Part shown: piece by piece, positions 18,882-28,640 of the stretch
Numbering within the stretch: position 1 is the first letter of the stretch
Layout of the letters: the number at the start of each line of letters is the position of its first letter
Assembly (NCBI RefSeq): GCF_003797945.1
Contig: NZ_RKKU01000001.1
Location: forward strand, 310,001 to 374,000
Reading direction: 5' to 3'
DNA: 64,000 nucleotides
Source: Pseudomonas neustonica
Lineage (GTDB): Bacteria; Pseudomonadota; Gammaproteobacteria; Pseudomonadales; Pseudomonadaceae
The notes under the pieces: model-generated
The model's input: only the letters and a program-made list of their open reading frames with translations
What the model was told of the DNA's origin: nothing
The model's database searches: none
Program-made: the position numbers and the translations under genes

Positions 18882-19652
18882 TTACTGGCTGGCAAATACC
18901 GGTTTGCGCTTCTCGATAAAGGCGGTGAGCGCTTCGCGCGCATCTGCGCTGCCGAGTAACTCGGTGAAATGGGCGCCTTCCGCATCCATAGTCTGCTCTG
19001 CCACTTGGGCCACCCCTTTTTTGATCAACTGCTTGGTTAGCTTGACCGAGCCCGGCGGCAATTCACTAATGCGCCTGGCGGCATCCTGAGCGGCTTGCAG
19101 TACGGCTGATCCTGCCGGCAAGGCGTGATTGGCCAGGCCGATTTCAGTTGCGCGCTGCCCCGATAATTCTTCGCCTAGCAGCAGCAGTTCTGCGGCGCGC
19201 AGGTGACCCAGCAGGCGCGGTAGTAGGAAGCTGGAGCCTGCTTCGGGACAGAGGCCAAGGTTGACGAACGGCATTTTCAAGCGTGCATTGTCAGCAACGA
19301 ACACCAGGTCGCAATGCAGCAACATGGTGGTGCCGACACCGACTGCAGGACCGTTCACGGCGGCGATCAGGGGTTTTTCTGCGTGACAGATAGCGCGTAA
19401 AAAATGATAGACCGGACTCTTGGTGTCGCTGCGCGGTGAGTTGACGAAGTCGCCGACGTCGTTGCCACTGGTAAAACAGCTGTCGCTGCCTTGAATCACT
19501 ACGGCACGAATCTGGTTATCTTGTTGTGCTGCGTTGATCGCCTCGGCCATGGCACCGTACATAGCCTGGGTCAGGGCGTTCTTTTTATCGGGACGGTTCA
19601 ACGTTAGCGTCAGCACGCCGCCGCTGTGCTCAATCAGTACGTGTTCGCTCAT
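18882..19652 (-). CDS. Enoyl-CoA hydratase/isomerase family protein
   Basis: This 256-residue crotonase-fold protein has TLNRPDKKNALTQAMYGAM at the N-terminus, the oxyanion-hole segments CFTSGNDVGDF and AAVNGPAVGVGTTMLLHCDL, and MPFVNLGLCPEAGSSFLLPR. Glu in PEAG is kept while the first catalytic Glu position is less clear, so isomerase-type activity is also possible. The ATG at 19652 has GGAGACA upstream; the longer frame is rejected. It likely shares an operon with the ferredoxin reductase gene upstream (136-bp gap). The substrate is unknown. Confidence 0.88.
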   Translation of the reverse strand: MSEHVLIEHSGGVLTLTLNRPDKKNALTQAMYGAMAEAINAAQQDNQIRAVVIQGSDSCFTSGNDVGDFVNSPRSDTKSPVYHFLRAICHAEKPLIAAVNGPAVGVGTTMLLHCDLVFVADNARLKMPFVNLGLCPEAGSSFLLPRLLGHLRAAELLLLGEELSGQRATEIGLANHALPAGSAVLQAAQDAARRISELPPGSVKLTKQLIKKGVAQVAEQTMDAEGAHFTELLGSADAREALTAFIEKRKPVFASQ

Positions 19653-19788
19653 ATTGTCTCCAGCGTCTCTCACTCGGTTTTTCTTTGCCAAGCATGGTCG
19701 CATGATTTGAATTGCTGCCGCAGCAACCATGGCCTGCCGAATGAGTACTCATAACGATGCCGGATCAATCGATGGGTGGCTATTCAAG

Positions 19789-20721
19789 CTAACTCCGCGC
19801 GAGAAAGCTCTCGTCGATAACCTGCGGTCCGGCCAGGCCGGCCATAAAGAGTGGTCGGCGTACCTGCTCGGTAAACTCGGCGCCGCCACAGACTAATGCC
19901 AGGGTCGCTCGTGAGCGAATACGCAGACTGCGCAGGTCTGCATCCAAATCTGCTCGCTGGCGCAAATTGAGATGCAGTTGGGGTTCACTCGCTGCCAGAT
20001 CCGTCAGTGGTTGTTGCAAGTAGCAGCCCTGTTTGGCGGCTGACCAGTGCCACAGATTGATACCGCCGCTGTGCCCGCTTTGCAGTGCGTCGCGCGCAAG
20101 CGCCTGCAGCGGGGCTAGACCGGTACCGCTGGCTAGCAGCAGCAGTGGGCGGTCATGCCAGGCGGGGTCGTAACACAGATGGCCGCCAGGGGCGCCAAGA
20201 TAGAGCGTTTGGCCTACGCAGGCCTGTTGTAATTGGTGTGAGAAGGCACCGTTGTCGCGCACCTGAATATGAAACTCGAGCAGCGCGTCGCCGGGCAGGC
20301 TTGCCAGCGAATAGCTGCGCCCCAGTCGCGACGATAACCATAGGGTGACGTGTTGACCTGCGCGGTAGCGCAGGGGGCGCTGAGGAGCCAAGCGCAGGCG
20401 CACGATATCGCCAGGTAGGGTTTCCAGACTCTCAATCTGCGCGGGTAAGCCATCGCTGGCCGGGTCATGCAGTGTCAGATGCATATCCTGCTCGACACTG
20501 CATTGGCAGGCGAGCAACCAACCTTCGGCTTGCTGCGCTGGACTCAAGCCTTGCTGTGCGGCGGCTGGAATCGATTCTGCGGGAGCCTGGATGAGGCAAC
20601 TGTGGCAGTGACCGGCACGACAGGACCAGTTGATTGGCAGGTCTGCGCCCTGCAGTGCCGTCAGCAGGTTGTCACCTTGGCTCACTTGCAGATGGCGGCC
20701 TTGTACGATCAATTCAGGCAT
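19789..20721 (-). CDS. 2Fe-2S ferredoxin / FAD-NAD reductase fusion
   Basis: This 310-residue electron-transfer protein has an N-terminal plant-type ferredoxin domain (CRAGHCHSC, then the fourth Cys in LLACQC near residue 73), followed by a ferredoxin-NADP reductase-like module: the FAD motif GRSYSLASLPGD and the NAD-binding motif LLLASGTGLAPLQAL. Such proteins feed electrons from NAD(P)H to oxygenases or other acceptors. No oxygenase lies nearby, so the partner is unknown. It is 8 bp downstream of the sadC-like gene and probably co-transcribed with it. Confidence 0.88.
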   Translation of the reverse strand: MPELIVQGRHLQVSQGDNLLTALQGADLPINWSCRAGHCHSCLIQAPAESIPAAAQQGLSPAQQAEGWLLACQCSVEQDMHLTLHDPASDGLPAQIESLETLPGDIVRLRLAPQRPLRYRAGQHVTLWLSSRLGRSYSLASLPGDALLEFHIQVRDNGAFSHQLQQACVGQTLYLGAPGGHLCYDPAWHDRPLLLLASGTGLAPLQALARDALQSGHSGGINLWHWSAAKQGCYLQQPLTDLAASEPQLHLNLRQRADLDADLRSLRIRSRATLALVCGGAEFTEQVRRPLFMAGLAGPQVIDESFLARS

Positions 20722-20729
20722 CGGTCAAT

Positions 20730-21899
20730 TCAGGCTTGGGTGAGTTTTTCATGGCTGGGTTGGTAGCGTTCGCAGCGATTCCGGCCACTGTTTTTGGCCG
20801 TGTATAACGCTTGATCGGCATTGTTCAAGCGCACTTCCAGGTCATCTTCCTGGTGGATCATACTCAGGCCTGCAGATAAGGTGCAGTTTACGCCTTCAGG
20901 CAAGCTGGGGAAATGTGCTTTGGCAAAGCTGACACGTATACGCTCCAGGCATTGGTACAGAATGTCGAGATCGGTATTGCTCAGCAGAATAACAAATTCC
21001 TCGCCGCCAAAGCGCGCGACCAGATCGCCTTCGCGCAGGCTGTCTGTCGCCAGTTTGGCGAAGCCCTGTAATACCTCGTCTCCAGCCGCGTGGCCGTAGA
21101 GGTCATTGATGCGTTTGAAATGATCCAGGTCAATCAGGGCTACACCGAGCGTCTGATTGGGCCGCATTAGCGTCATTCGGCGGCGTGCCTCGTCAATGAA
21201 GTAGCGGCGGTTTGCCAGTCCGGTAAGGCTGTCGGTAGTGGCCAGACTCTGCAGCTGCCCCATCATGCCGCGCAGGGTTTCCTGGTGCGCTTGCAGTGTG
21301 CTGTGACGCTGCTGCAAGCGCTCGCGGAGCTCACGGATATAGCTGCCGGTGATGGTTAGACAGCCGAGAAAACAAGCGAGAATAAACCACTGTACCAGGC
21401 TCAGTGTCAGATTCTGCGAGCTGGGAGAGCTGTAGTAATCAAAGGCAATAACGCTGCCAAAGCAGACCAGCGCCAGACCTGCTTGCAGCAGCAGATCGCG
21501 GCGCGATAGCTGGAATATGCCAAACACCAGAATGTTGGCGTAGACCAAGATGAGGCTGCCGCGCAGGCTGTCTGAAAAAGCCAGCATATACGTGGTTAAC
21601 AAAATGGCTACGGCGATCTGGGCGTTGCTGAGGCTGGGTTCCGAGAAGCGGAGGTTGAGGCCGGTTTTGAATAGCAGCAAAAATACACTCTGGGTAAGCA
21701 GCCCCAGAAGCACGTGACTAAAGGCCATCCAGGCGGAGCCGTCATAGTGACCAGCGGCCCAGGCAACCCCAATGACCAGGTAGGTTATCAGGTAATTAAC
21801 CTGCGCCAGGAAGAAGCGCTGTAGCCTCAGTGCCTGAAATTTATTGTTATCTGCGGCCTGGGTTTCGTTCACGATAGGCTCGACTTTATGTGATGGCAT
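20730..21899 (-). CDS. sadC: SadC-like membrane diguanylate cyclase
   Basis: This 389-residue protein has about six hydrophobic segments in the first 190 residues, a short coiled linker and a GGDEF domain with the intact motif ARFGGEEFVILL. The inhibitory I-site RxxD is present (REGD, five residues before GGEEF), so product inhibition by c-di-GMP is expected. The position beside ferredoxin reductase and fumarase matches sadC of P. aeruginosa as remembered, but that protein is longer (about 487 residues). The symbol is therefore by synteny and domain plan, not proof. Confidence 0.75.
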   Translation of the reverse strand: MPSHKVEPIVNETQAADNNKFQALRLQRFFLAQVNYLITYLVIGVAWAAGHYDGSAWMAFSHVLLGLLTQSVFLLLFKTGLNLRFSEPSLSNAQIAVAILLTTYMLAFSDSLRGSLILVYANILVFGIFQLSRRDLLLQAGLALVCFGSVIAFDYYSSPSSQNLTLSLVQWFILACFLGCLTITGSYIRELRERLQQRHSTLQAHQETLRGMMGQLQSLATTDSLTGLANRRYFIDEARRRMTLMRPNQTLGVALIDLDHFKRINDLYGHAAGDEVLQGFAKLATDSLREGDLVARFGGEEFVILLSNTDLDILYQCLERIRVSFAKAHFPSLPEGVNCTLSAGLSMIHQEDDLEVRLNNADQALYTAKNSGRNRCERYQPSHEKLTQA

Positions 21900-22210
21900 T
21901 ATGACGTCAATTTATCGTTTAAGCCCTGGTTTGGGAAGCAGTATCTTGCTGCTGGCTGCAAAGTGACTGCCCACGGCCTGGCCGTGCTGAAAATGCCCGG
22001 TGGTAGTCTTAACGTGCCTGCCCCGGCCATGCTGCCTCATTTCGTCAGAGAATAAGGTCCCGGCGCTATGCCAAACGGCTAGCTCAGGTATACTTGGCTA
22101 CTGTTTTTCCAGGGTGTGACTACAACCATCCAAGCCTGTCCGATTCCGTGAGACTGGTCTGACATAGCGCAGTCCCTGTCAGCCGCCTAAAGAGAGGAGC
22201 CTGTCCGAGC
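21900..22210. promoter_or_regulatory. Divergent promoter region of sadC-like gene and fumA
   Basis: 311 bases without a gene. A -10-like TATACT occurs near 22089 in the fumA direction, and a palindrome TGACGTCA lies at 21901-21908 next to the sadC-like start. No convincing -35 or known operator was found. GAGAGGAG near 22192-22199 is the fumA ribosome site. Confidence 0.4.
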
Positions 22211-23734
22211 ATGGCCGTTATCAAACAAGATGATCTGATTCAGAGCGTAGCTGATGCGCTGCAGTATATTTCCTATTACCACCCCGTTGACTTCATTCAG
22301 GCAGTGCATGAAGCCTACGAGCGTGAAGAGTCGAAGGCAGCCAAGGATGCGATTGCTCAAATTCTGATCAATTCGCGCATGTGCGCCACCGGTCATCGGC
22401 CGATTTGTCAGGACACCGGTATCGTTACCGTGTTCGTCAAGATCGGCATGAATGTCAGCTGGGAAGGTGCCACCATGAGCCTGGATGACATGATCAACCA
22501 GGGCGTGCGTCAGGCCTATAATCTGCCGGAAAACGTGCTGCGCGCTTCGATTCTGGCTGATCCGGCGGGTAAGCGTACCAATACCAAAGACAACACACCT
22601 GCTGTTATTCATTACCAGATGGTGCCGGGTGATACCGTTGAAATCGACGTTGCAGCCAAGGGCGGCGGGTCAGAGAACAAGTCCAAGATGGCGATGCTCA
22701 ATCCATCTGACTCTATCGTCGATTGGGTATTGAAAACCGTACCGACCATGGGGGCTGGCTGGTGTCCGCCGGGCATGCTGGGGATTGGTATTGGCGGCAC
22801 CGCTGAAAAAGCGGCGGTGATGGCCAAAGAGTCCTTGATGGATTCCATCGATATTCATGAGCTGCGCGCCCGTGGCCCGCAGAACCGGGTTGAAGAGCTG
22901 CGCCTGGAAATCATGGATAAGGTCAATGCGCTGGGTATTGGTGCTCAGGGCCTGGGTGGTCTCACCACCGTGCTGGATATCAAGATCAAGGATTATCCGA
23001 CCCACGCCGCCAGTTTGCCCGTGTGCATGATCCCCAACTGCGCCGCGACCCGTCACGCGCACTTTACGCTTGATGGTACTGGCCCGGCTGTACTCAAGGC
23101 GCCGCCGATGGATGCTTATCCGGATATTACCTGGGAAGTAGGTGATGGCGTGCGCCGCGTTAACCTGGACACTTTGACGCCGGAAGACGTGCAGACCTGG
23201 AAGTCCGGCGAAACTGTTCTGCTCTCCGGCAAAATGTTGACCGGCCGCGATGCTGCGCACAAGCGTATGGTCGACATGCTGAACAAGGGCGAAGAGCTGC
23301 CTGTAGATCTTAAAGGTCGCTTCATTTACTACGTTGGCCCGGTTGATCCGGTACGCGAAGAGGTAGTCGGGCCTGCTGGGCCTACCACCGCTACACGGAT
23401 GGACAAGTTCACCCGCCAGATCCTTGATCAGACCGGATTGCTGGGCATGATCGGTAAAGCCGAGCGTGGGCCTATCGCCATTGAAGCGATCAAGGACTAC
23501 AAGGCTGCCTACTTGATGGCGGTGGGTGGTGCCGCGTATCTAGTGGCGCAGGCGATCAAAAAAGCAGAGGTGGTTGCCTTCCCTGAGTTGGGTATGGAAG
23601 CTATCTATGAGTTTGATGTGGAAGATATGCCGGTGACTGTCGCGGTAGACAGCCGAGGTGAGTCGGCGCATATCACCGGCCCGGCGATTTGGCAGAAGAA
23701 GATTGCCGAGAGCCTGGCAGTAGAAGTGAAGTAA
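22211..23734 (+). CDS. fumA: Class I fumarate hydratase (4Fe-4S)
   Basis: This enzyme hydrates fumarate to malate in the TCA cycle. At 507 residues it is the single-chain class I type, with the alpha part (NSRMCATGHRPICQDTGIVT, carrying a cluster Cys; GGGSENKSKMAML) and the beta part (LSGKMLTGRDAAHKRM, GPVDP, GPTTATRMDKFT, GKAERG) fused. Oxygen-labile 4Fe-4S chemistry is known for the class. A strong ribosome site precedes the ATG and an intrinsic terminator follows. Confidence 0.95.
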   Translation: MAVIKQDDLIQSVADALQYISYYHPVDFIQAVHEAYEREESKAAKDAIAQILINSRMCATGHRPICQDTGIVTVFVKIGMNVSWEGATMSLDDMINQGVRQAYNLPENVLRASILADPAGKRTNTKDNTPAVIHYQMVPGDTVEIDVAAKGGGSENKSKMAMLNPSDSIVDWVLKTVPTMGAGWCPPGMLGIGIGGTAEKAAVMAKESLMDSIDIHELRARGPQNRVEELRLEIMDKVNALGIGAQGLGGLTTVLDIKIKDYPTHAASLPVCMIPNCAATRHAHFTLDGTGPAVLKAPPMDAYPDITWEVGDGVRRVNLDTLTPEDVQTWKSGETVLLSGKMLTGRDAAHKRMVDMLNKGEELPVDLKGRFIYYVGPVDPVREEVVGPAGPTTATRMDKFTRQILDQTGLLGMIGKAERGPIAIEAIKDYKAAYLMAVGGAAYLVAQAIKKAEVVAFPELGMEAIYEFDVEDMPVTVAVDSRGESAHITGPAIWQKKIAESLAVEVK

Positions 23735-23750
23735 GCGCTAAGAAGTTGGT

Positions 23751-23783
23751 AAAAAGGGTCTCGCTTGCGAGGCCCTTTTTTTG
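23751..23783 (+). terminator. Intrinsic terminator of fumA
   Basis: A 9-bp stem GGGTCTCGC / GCGAGGCCC with one G-T wobble and a 2-base loop is flanked by AAAAA on the left and TTTTTTT on the right. It works for fumA and could also serve the opposite strand. Confidence 0.9.
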
Positions 23784-23886
23784 TCATCGCCCGTCCTGGG
23801 GCTGCGCTAGAAGCCGTCTGGTATGGCGAGTGCTTGCGGGTCATTAGCTACCCACCAGGCTCGCCAGCCAGTTGCTTGCTACCGGG

Positions 23887-25338
23887 TTAAACCAATGATT
23901 CACCCACGTGCAGCAGTTTCATGGAGTTGGTGCCGCCACGTGAGTTGTAGACATCACCCTTGGTCAGAATGACCCAGTCACCGGGCTGCACGTAACCGCC
24001 TTCAAGCAGCTTGTTCACGGCCTGCTGATTGATGTCGCTGGAGGGCATGTCTGCTGGATTGAAGGGCATTGCCTGTACCCCGCGATAGAGTGCGACCCGG
24101 CCTAGTGTCTGCGCGTTGGGTGAGAAGGCAAAGATCGGTAGGTGCGAGCGAATACGCGACATGATCAGCGGCGTAAAGCCGCTTTCGGTCAACGTGATGA
24201 TCGCGGTAACACCGGGGAAGTGGTTGCCGGCATACATGGCCGCCAGTGCTATGGTCTCATCGCAACGCTCAGTTTTCTGATACAAGCGATGGCCGGACTT
24301 CTGGCTGGTCGGGTGCTTCTCCGCGCCGCGGCAGATGCGATCCATAGCCCTGACCGCCTCGACCGGGAAATCACCTGCTGCGGTCTCAGCGGACAGCATG
24401 ACGGCATCGGTGTAATCCAATGCTGCGTTGGCTACATCGGATACCTCTGCACGTGTTGGCATCGGGCTGGAGATCATCGACTCCATCATCTGAGTGGCAG
24501 TGATCACGACCTTGTTCTGTTTGCGTGCACGACTGATGATGTGCTTCTGGATGCCAACCAGCTCGGCATCACCGATTTCGACACCCAGGTCGCCGCGCGC
24601 CACCATGACGCCGTCACTTGCCTGAATCAATCCATCAAGCGTCTCATCGTCAGCGACGGCTTCGGCACGTTCGATCTTGGCAATCAGCCAGGCTTCGGAT
24701 TCGGCATCGCGCAGTAGCTTGCGTGCGAGGTTCATGTCAGCAGCGTCGCGCGGAAAAGATACCGCGACGTACTCCATCTCCAGCTCGGCGGCGAGATTGA
24801 TATCGTTGCGGTCCTTGTCGGTCAAGGCAGCCGCAGAAAGCCCACCGCCGCGACGGTTGATCCCTTTGTTGTTGGACAGTGGGCCGCCGACGGTAACGCG
24901 GCACCGCACTTCGTCCCGGCCGACGCTTTCGACCTGCAATACCACGCGACCATCGTCGAGCAAGAGCTCGTCGCCCGCACGGCAATCGGACACCAGGTCG
25001 GGGTAGTCCAAGCCAACGATATCGCTGTTACCATTCTCCAGATCATGTACGGTGGATAACCGGAAATTGTCGCCTACATCCAGCTCAATGCGGCCATCGG
25101 TGAAGCGGCCAATGCGGATTTTGGGTCCCTGCAAATCGCCCAGTAGAGCCACATGTTGGCCGTTTTCCTCGGCAATTTCTCGTACCAGTCGGGCACGACG
25201 GCGGTGTTCGTCGGCACTGCCGTGGGAAAAGTTGAGCCGGGCGACGTTCATACCAGCGGCGATCAGTTCGGCAATTTTTTCCGGGCTGCTGGTTGCTGGT
25301 CCCAGGGTGGCGACGATTTTGGTGCGGCGCAGCGACAT
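23887..25338 (-). CDS. pykA: Pyruvate kinase
   Basis: Pyruvate kinase turns phosphoenolpyruvate and ADP into pyruvate and ATP. The 483-residue protein shows TKIVATLGPATSSPEKI, NVARLNFSHGS, GDLQGPKIRIG, SLIAKIERAEAV in the form AWLIAKIERAEAV, MVARGDLGVEIG, ATQMMESMISSPMPTRAEV and the C-terminal domain. The ATG at 25338 has AAGGA eight bases upstream; a TTG at 25344 is the alternative. The symbol pykA rests on synteny with fumA/sadC in Pseudomonas. It is divergent from edd (98-bp gap), so glycolytic and Entner-Doudoroff exits to pyruvate may share control. Confidence 0.95.
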   Translation of the reverse strand: MSLRRTKIVATLGPATSSPEKIAELIAAGMNVARLNFSHGSADEHRRRARLVREIAEENGQHVALLGDLQGPKIRIGRFTDGRIELDVGDNFRLSTVHDLENGNSDIVGLDYPDLVSDCRAGDELLLDDGRVVLQVESVGRDEVRCRVTVGGPLSNNKGINRRGGGLSAAALTDKDRNDINLAAELEMEYVAVSFPRDAADMNLARKLLRDAESEAWLIAKIERAEAVADDETLDGLIQASDGVMVARGDLGVEIGDAELVGIQKHIISRARKQNKVVITATQMMESMISSPMPTRAEVSDVANAALDYTDAVMLSAETAAGDFPVEAVRAMDRICRGAEKHPTSQKSGHRLYQKTERCDETIALAAMYAGNHFPGVTAIITLTESGFTPLIMSRIRSHLPIFAFSPNAQTLGRVALYRGVQAMPFNPADMPSSDINQQAVNKLLEGGYVQPGDWVILTKGDVYNSRGGTNSMKLLHVGESLV

Positions 25339-25436
25339 GCTCAAGTCCTTGTATGTTAGGCGGGCTGTTGGGAATGGGCTCTACAATAGAACATAATTGA
25401 CCATTGCGGGTAGGTTGGTTGGCACAGGAGAGTTGT

Positions 25437-27251
25437 ATGCATCCACAGGTCGAAGCGGTTACACAGGCGGTGCGCGAGCGCAGCAAGGTGTCGCGTGCAG
25501 CGTATCTCGCGCAAATGCATGATGCTCCCGAAGGTCGCAGTGGCTTGTCCTGTGGCAATCTGGCGCACGGCATGGCGGCCTGCTCGGCGCAGGACAAAAG
25601 CCGCATTCGTATGATGGACGAGGTTAATATCGGCCTGGTCACAGCCTACAACGATATGCTGTCCGCGCATCAGCCCTATGAGAGTTATCCGCAGCAGATC
25701 AGACAGATATTGCGTGGCATTGGTGCAACGGGGCAGGTAGCCGGTGGGGTGCCTGCCATGTGTGATGGTGTGACCCAGGGCGAGCCGGGCATGGAGTTGT
25801 CGTTGGCCAGCCGTGACGTGATTGCCATGGGGACCGCGATTGCTCTGTCACACAACATGTTTGACGGTGCGCTTTGTTTGGGGATCTGCGACAAGATAGT
25901 GCCAGGCTTGTTGATGGGCGCATTGCGCTTTGGTCACCTGCCGGTACTTTTTGTGCCTGCGGGCCCTATGCCTAGCGGTCTGCCCAATAGTGAAAAGGCG
26001 CGTGTACGCCAGTTGTTTGCCGAGGGCAAAGTCGGCCGCGAGGAACTGCTGGCGGCAGAAAGTGCCTCCTATCACAGTGCGGGCACCTGCACTTTCTACG
26101 GTACGGCCAATACCAACCAGATGTTGCTGGAGGCCATGGGGTTGCAGCTGCCCGGCGCCTCCTTCGTGCATCCCTCTACTCCTTTGCGCGATGCGCTCAC
26201 TGCGCATGCGGCAGAACAGGTGGTGCGGCTGGCGCGTGCGGGTGAAGTACGACTGGCCGATATTCTCGACGAGCGCGCACTGATCAATGCGCTGGTGATG
26301 CTGCTGGCCACCGGTGGTTCAACCAACCTGACCATTCACCTGGTTGCCATCGGTCAGGCGGCGGGACTGCAATTACGCTGGGAAGATATGGCGGCACTCT
26401 CGGCAGTGGTACCCACGCTGGCGCACATTTACCCTAGCGGCAAGGCTGATATCAACCAGTTTCAGGCCGCCGGCGGCACTGCCTGGCTATTTCGCCAGCT
26501 ACTCGACGCCGGGCTGTTGCACGAACAGGTACAGACGGTTGCCGGTTTCGGTCTCGCGCGCTATTGCCAGGAACCGGTGTTACAGGATGGCAAGCTGAGC
26601 TGGCGAGATGGGGCCGAGACGAGTCTGGATGAGAGTATTTTGCGTCCGCTAGCGTCGCCTTTTTTGCCCGACGCAGGCTTGCGCTTGCTGGAGGGCAACC
26701 TGGGGCGTGGCGTGCTCAAGGTATCGGCGGTCGATCCAGCGCATTGGCAGGTTAGCGCCCCCTGCCGGGTCTTTGACGACCAGGATGATTTCGTTACCGC
26801 GTTCAAGGCGGGCGAACTGGATTGCGATGGTGTTGCTGTACTTCGTTTCCAGGGGCCGCGCGCCAATGGCATGCCGGAGTTGCACAAGCTGCTACCTTAT
26901 CTTGGCGTGCTACAGGATCGTGGATACCAGGTTGCGCTGGTCACTGACGGGCGCATGTCTGGCGCGTCCGGCAAGGTTCCGGCGGCCATTCACCTTTGTC
27001 CTGAAGCGGCTGATGGCGGCGCGCTTGCGCGCTTGCGCGACGGCGATCGGATTACGCTGGATGCGGGACAAGGGAGTCTGCAGTTGATGATCGACGAAGA
27101 TGAATGGCAGGCAAGGGCGCCAGCGCTGCATCGAAAACCAGTACGACGAGGCTCGGGTCGCGAGTTGTTTGCCTTTATGCGCGCCGAGGCTAGTCCGGCA
27201 GAGCTGGGCGGCAGCGTCTTTACCGCCAGTTTGCAGCAAGCGGACCAATGA
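25437..27251 (+). CDS. edd: 6-phosphogluconate dehydratase
   Basis: Edd dehydrates 6-phosphogluconate to 2-keto-3-deoxy-6-phosphogluconate. The 604-residue member of the IlvD/Edd family has Fe-S ligands in [35 protein letters not shown] and [13 protein letters not shown], plus the C-terminal [15 protein letters not shown]. The ATG at 25437 has GGAGAG before it; an upstream in-frame start at 25404 is rejected. The stop overlaps the pgl ATG (ATGA), and eda follows, so the three form one operon. Confidence 0.96.
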   Translation: MHPQVEAVTQAVRERSKVSRAAYLAQMHDAPEGRSGLSCGNLAHGMAACSAQDKSRIRMMDEVNIGLVTAYNDMLSAHQPYESYPQQIRQILRGIGATGQVAGGVPAMCDGVTQGEPGMELSLASRDVIAMGTAIALSHNMFDGALCLGICDKIVPGLLMGALRFGHLPVLFVPAGPMPSGLPNSEKARVRQLFAEGKVGREELLAAESASYHSAGTCTFYGTANTNQMLLEAMGLQLPGASFVHPSTPLRDALTAHAAEQVVRLARAGEVRLADILDERALINALVMLLATGGSTNLTIHLVAIGQAAGLQLRWEDMAALSAVVPTLAHIYPSGKADINQFQAAGGTAWLFRQLLDAGLLHEQVQTVAGFGLARYCQEPVLQDGKLSWRDGAETSLDESILRPLASPFLPDAGLRLLEGNLGRGVLKVSAVDPAHWQVSAPCRVFDDQDDFVTAFKAGELDCDGVAVLRFQGPRANGMPELHKLLPYLGVLQDRGYQVALVTDGRMSGASGKVPAAIHLCPEAADGGALARLRDGDRITLDAGQGSLQLMIDEDEWQARAPALHRKPVRRGSGRELFAFMRAEASPAELGGSVFTASLQQADQ

Positions 27252-27964
27252 TGATCGGGTTAAAGGAGTTGGCTGCTCAGCGAGGTCTGTCTATCCAGAT
27301 CACTGCATCAGCCGATGAACACGCAAAGCAAGTGGTGGATAGGGTGCTTGCTGCGCTGCGCGCCGCGATAGATGCGCGCGGACGTGCAAGCCTGGCGTTA
27401 TCCGGTGGCCGCAGCCCTAAAGCAATGCTGCGTCGCTTGAATACCGTCGAGTTTGACTGGGAGCAGGTCACTCTCACCCTGGTGGATGAACGCTGGGTTG
27501 CACCCGAGCACGCCGACAGTAATGCTGGGCTACTCTGGCGACACATGCCCGCGGTCATGAACAAGGTCAACTGGTTACCGCTCTACCGCGGGATTGGGCT
27601 TGCCGAGGACGCCGCAGCCAGCAGCGCTCTGATCGCAGACCTGTTGCCGCTGGATGCGGTCGTTTTGGGCATGGGAGCTGACGGCCACACAGCGTCGTTA
27701 TTTCCTGGTGCACATGACATCATGCAGATGCTCGCACCAGATGCGTCGGCACCTTGTATGCCTGCGCTGTCTACTTCTGGTGCGCAAAGGTTGACCCTCA
27801 GCGGCGCTGCTTTACACTCCGCGCGCTTGCAGTTGCTTGCGGTCAGGGGCGAGGATAAGGCCATGACCCTGTGCGCTGCGTTGGCGGGGCAGCACCCGGA
27901 ATGGCCGATCAGTTCATTTCTGCGGGCCCCGCTGGAAATTATCTATAGCCCCGATGGCAGTTAG
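27248..27964 (+). CDS. pgl: 6-phosphogluconolactonase
   Basis: This DevB-type lactonase hydrolyses 6-phosphogluconolactone to 6-phosphogluconate, the step before Edd. The 238-residue protein has [38 protein letters not shown] and [14 protein letters not shown], the conserved glucosamine-6-phosphate-isomerase-fold segments. Its start overlaps the edd stop by 4 bases, and a second ATG at 27251 is possible. In many pseudomonads pgl sits behind zwf, but no zwf is present here. Confidence 0.93.
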   Translation: MMIGLKELAAQRGLSIQITASADEHAKQVVDRVLAALRAAIDARGRASLALSGGRSPKAMLRRLNTVEFDWEQVTLTLVDERWVAPEHADSNAGLLWRHMPAVMNKVNWLPLYRGIGLAEDAAASSALIADLLPLDAVVLGMGADGHTASLFPGAHDIMQMLAPDASAPCMPALSTSGAQRLTLSGAALHSARLQLLAVRGEDKAMTLCAALAGQHPEWPISSFLRAPLEIIYSPDGS

Positions 27965-27979
27965 GAGAATGGCGCCGCA

Positions 27980-28624
27980 ATGGATATGACACAGACTCTG
28001 GATACATTGTTTGCCGAGGTCACGCTGCTGCCGGTCATCAGTATCGAGCGTGAAGCGGATATTCTGCCGCTGGCCGACGCGCTTGCCGCCGGGGGAATTA
28101 CCACGCTGGAAGTGACGCTACGAACGCCATTCGGCCTGCCAGCCATCGAGCTGTTGCGGCGCGAGCGCCCGGCGCTGCAGGTAGGCGCGGGGACCGTGAT
28201 TGATGCGGCACAGTTTGCTGCGGTAGAGCGCGCTGGCGCGCACTTCGTGGTAACACCGGGCATTACCGATGAGTTGCTTCAGTTAGGCCTGAAGAGCACC
28301 ATTCCTCTACTGCCGGGTATCGCAACTGCCTCCGAGATTCTTGCCGGTTACCGCTTGGGCTACCGCCGCTTTAAGGTGTTCCCGGCTCAGGTGCTGGGCG
28401 GCGCGGCTCTGCTGAAGTCATTCGCCGGGCCTTTTAGTGATGTGCGCTTCTGTCCGACTGGCGGTATTGGGCAGCAGGATATTGGTGAGTATTTGACCCT
28501 GGGCAATGTGATGGCCGTGGGTGGTAGCTGGGTGGTGCCCAAGGCCAGCATCGCAGCCGAAGACTGGGCCGAAGTCACGCGGCTCAGTCTTGCTGCTACC
28601 AGCTTAGCCAAAGGTCGTGGCTGA
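27980..28624 (+). CDS. eda: KDPG aldolase
   Basis: Eda cleaves 2-keto-3-deoxy-6-phosphogluconate to pyruvate and glyceraldehyde 3-phosphate. The 214-residue class I aldolase shows LPVISIER, the catalytic Glu in TLEVTLRTP, GAGTV, the Schiff-base Lys in RFKVFPAQVLGG and CPTGGI. It starts 15 bases after pgl and closes the edd-pgl-eda operon. The gap to the converging universal stress gene is 16 bp. Confidence 0.96.
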   Translation: MDMTQTLDTLFAEVTLLPVISIEREADILPLADALAAGGITTLEVTLRTPFGLPAIELLRRERPALQVGAGTVIDAAQFAAVERAGAHFVVTPGITDELLQLGLKSTIPLLPGIATASEILAGYRLGYRRFKVFPAQVLGGAALLKSFAGPFSDVRFCPTGGIGQQDIGEYLTLGNVMAVGGSWVVPKASIAAEDWAEVTRLSLAATSLAKGRG

Positions 28625-28640
28625 GCTGGTAGCGCAATCA

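Noticed and set aside
25339-25436. HexR-type operator between pykA and edd
   Set aside because: I looked for TTGT-N-ACAA pairs; spacing of the copies found is too large to support a site.
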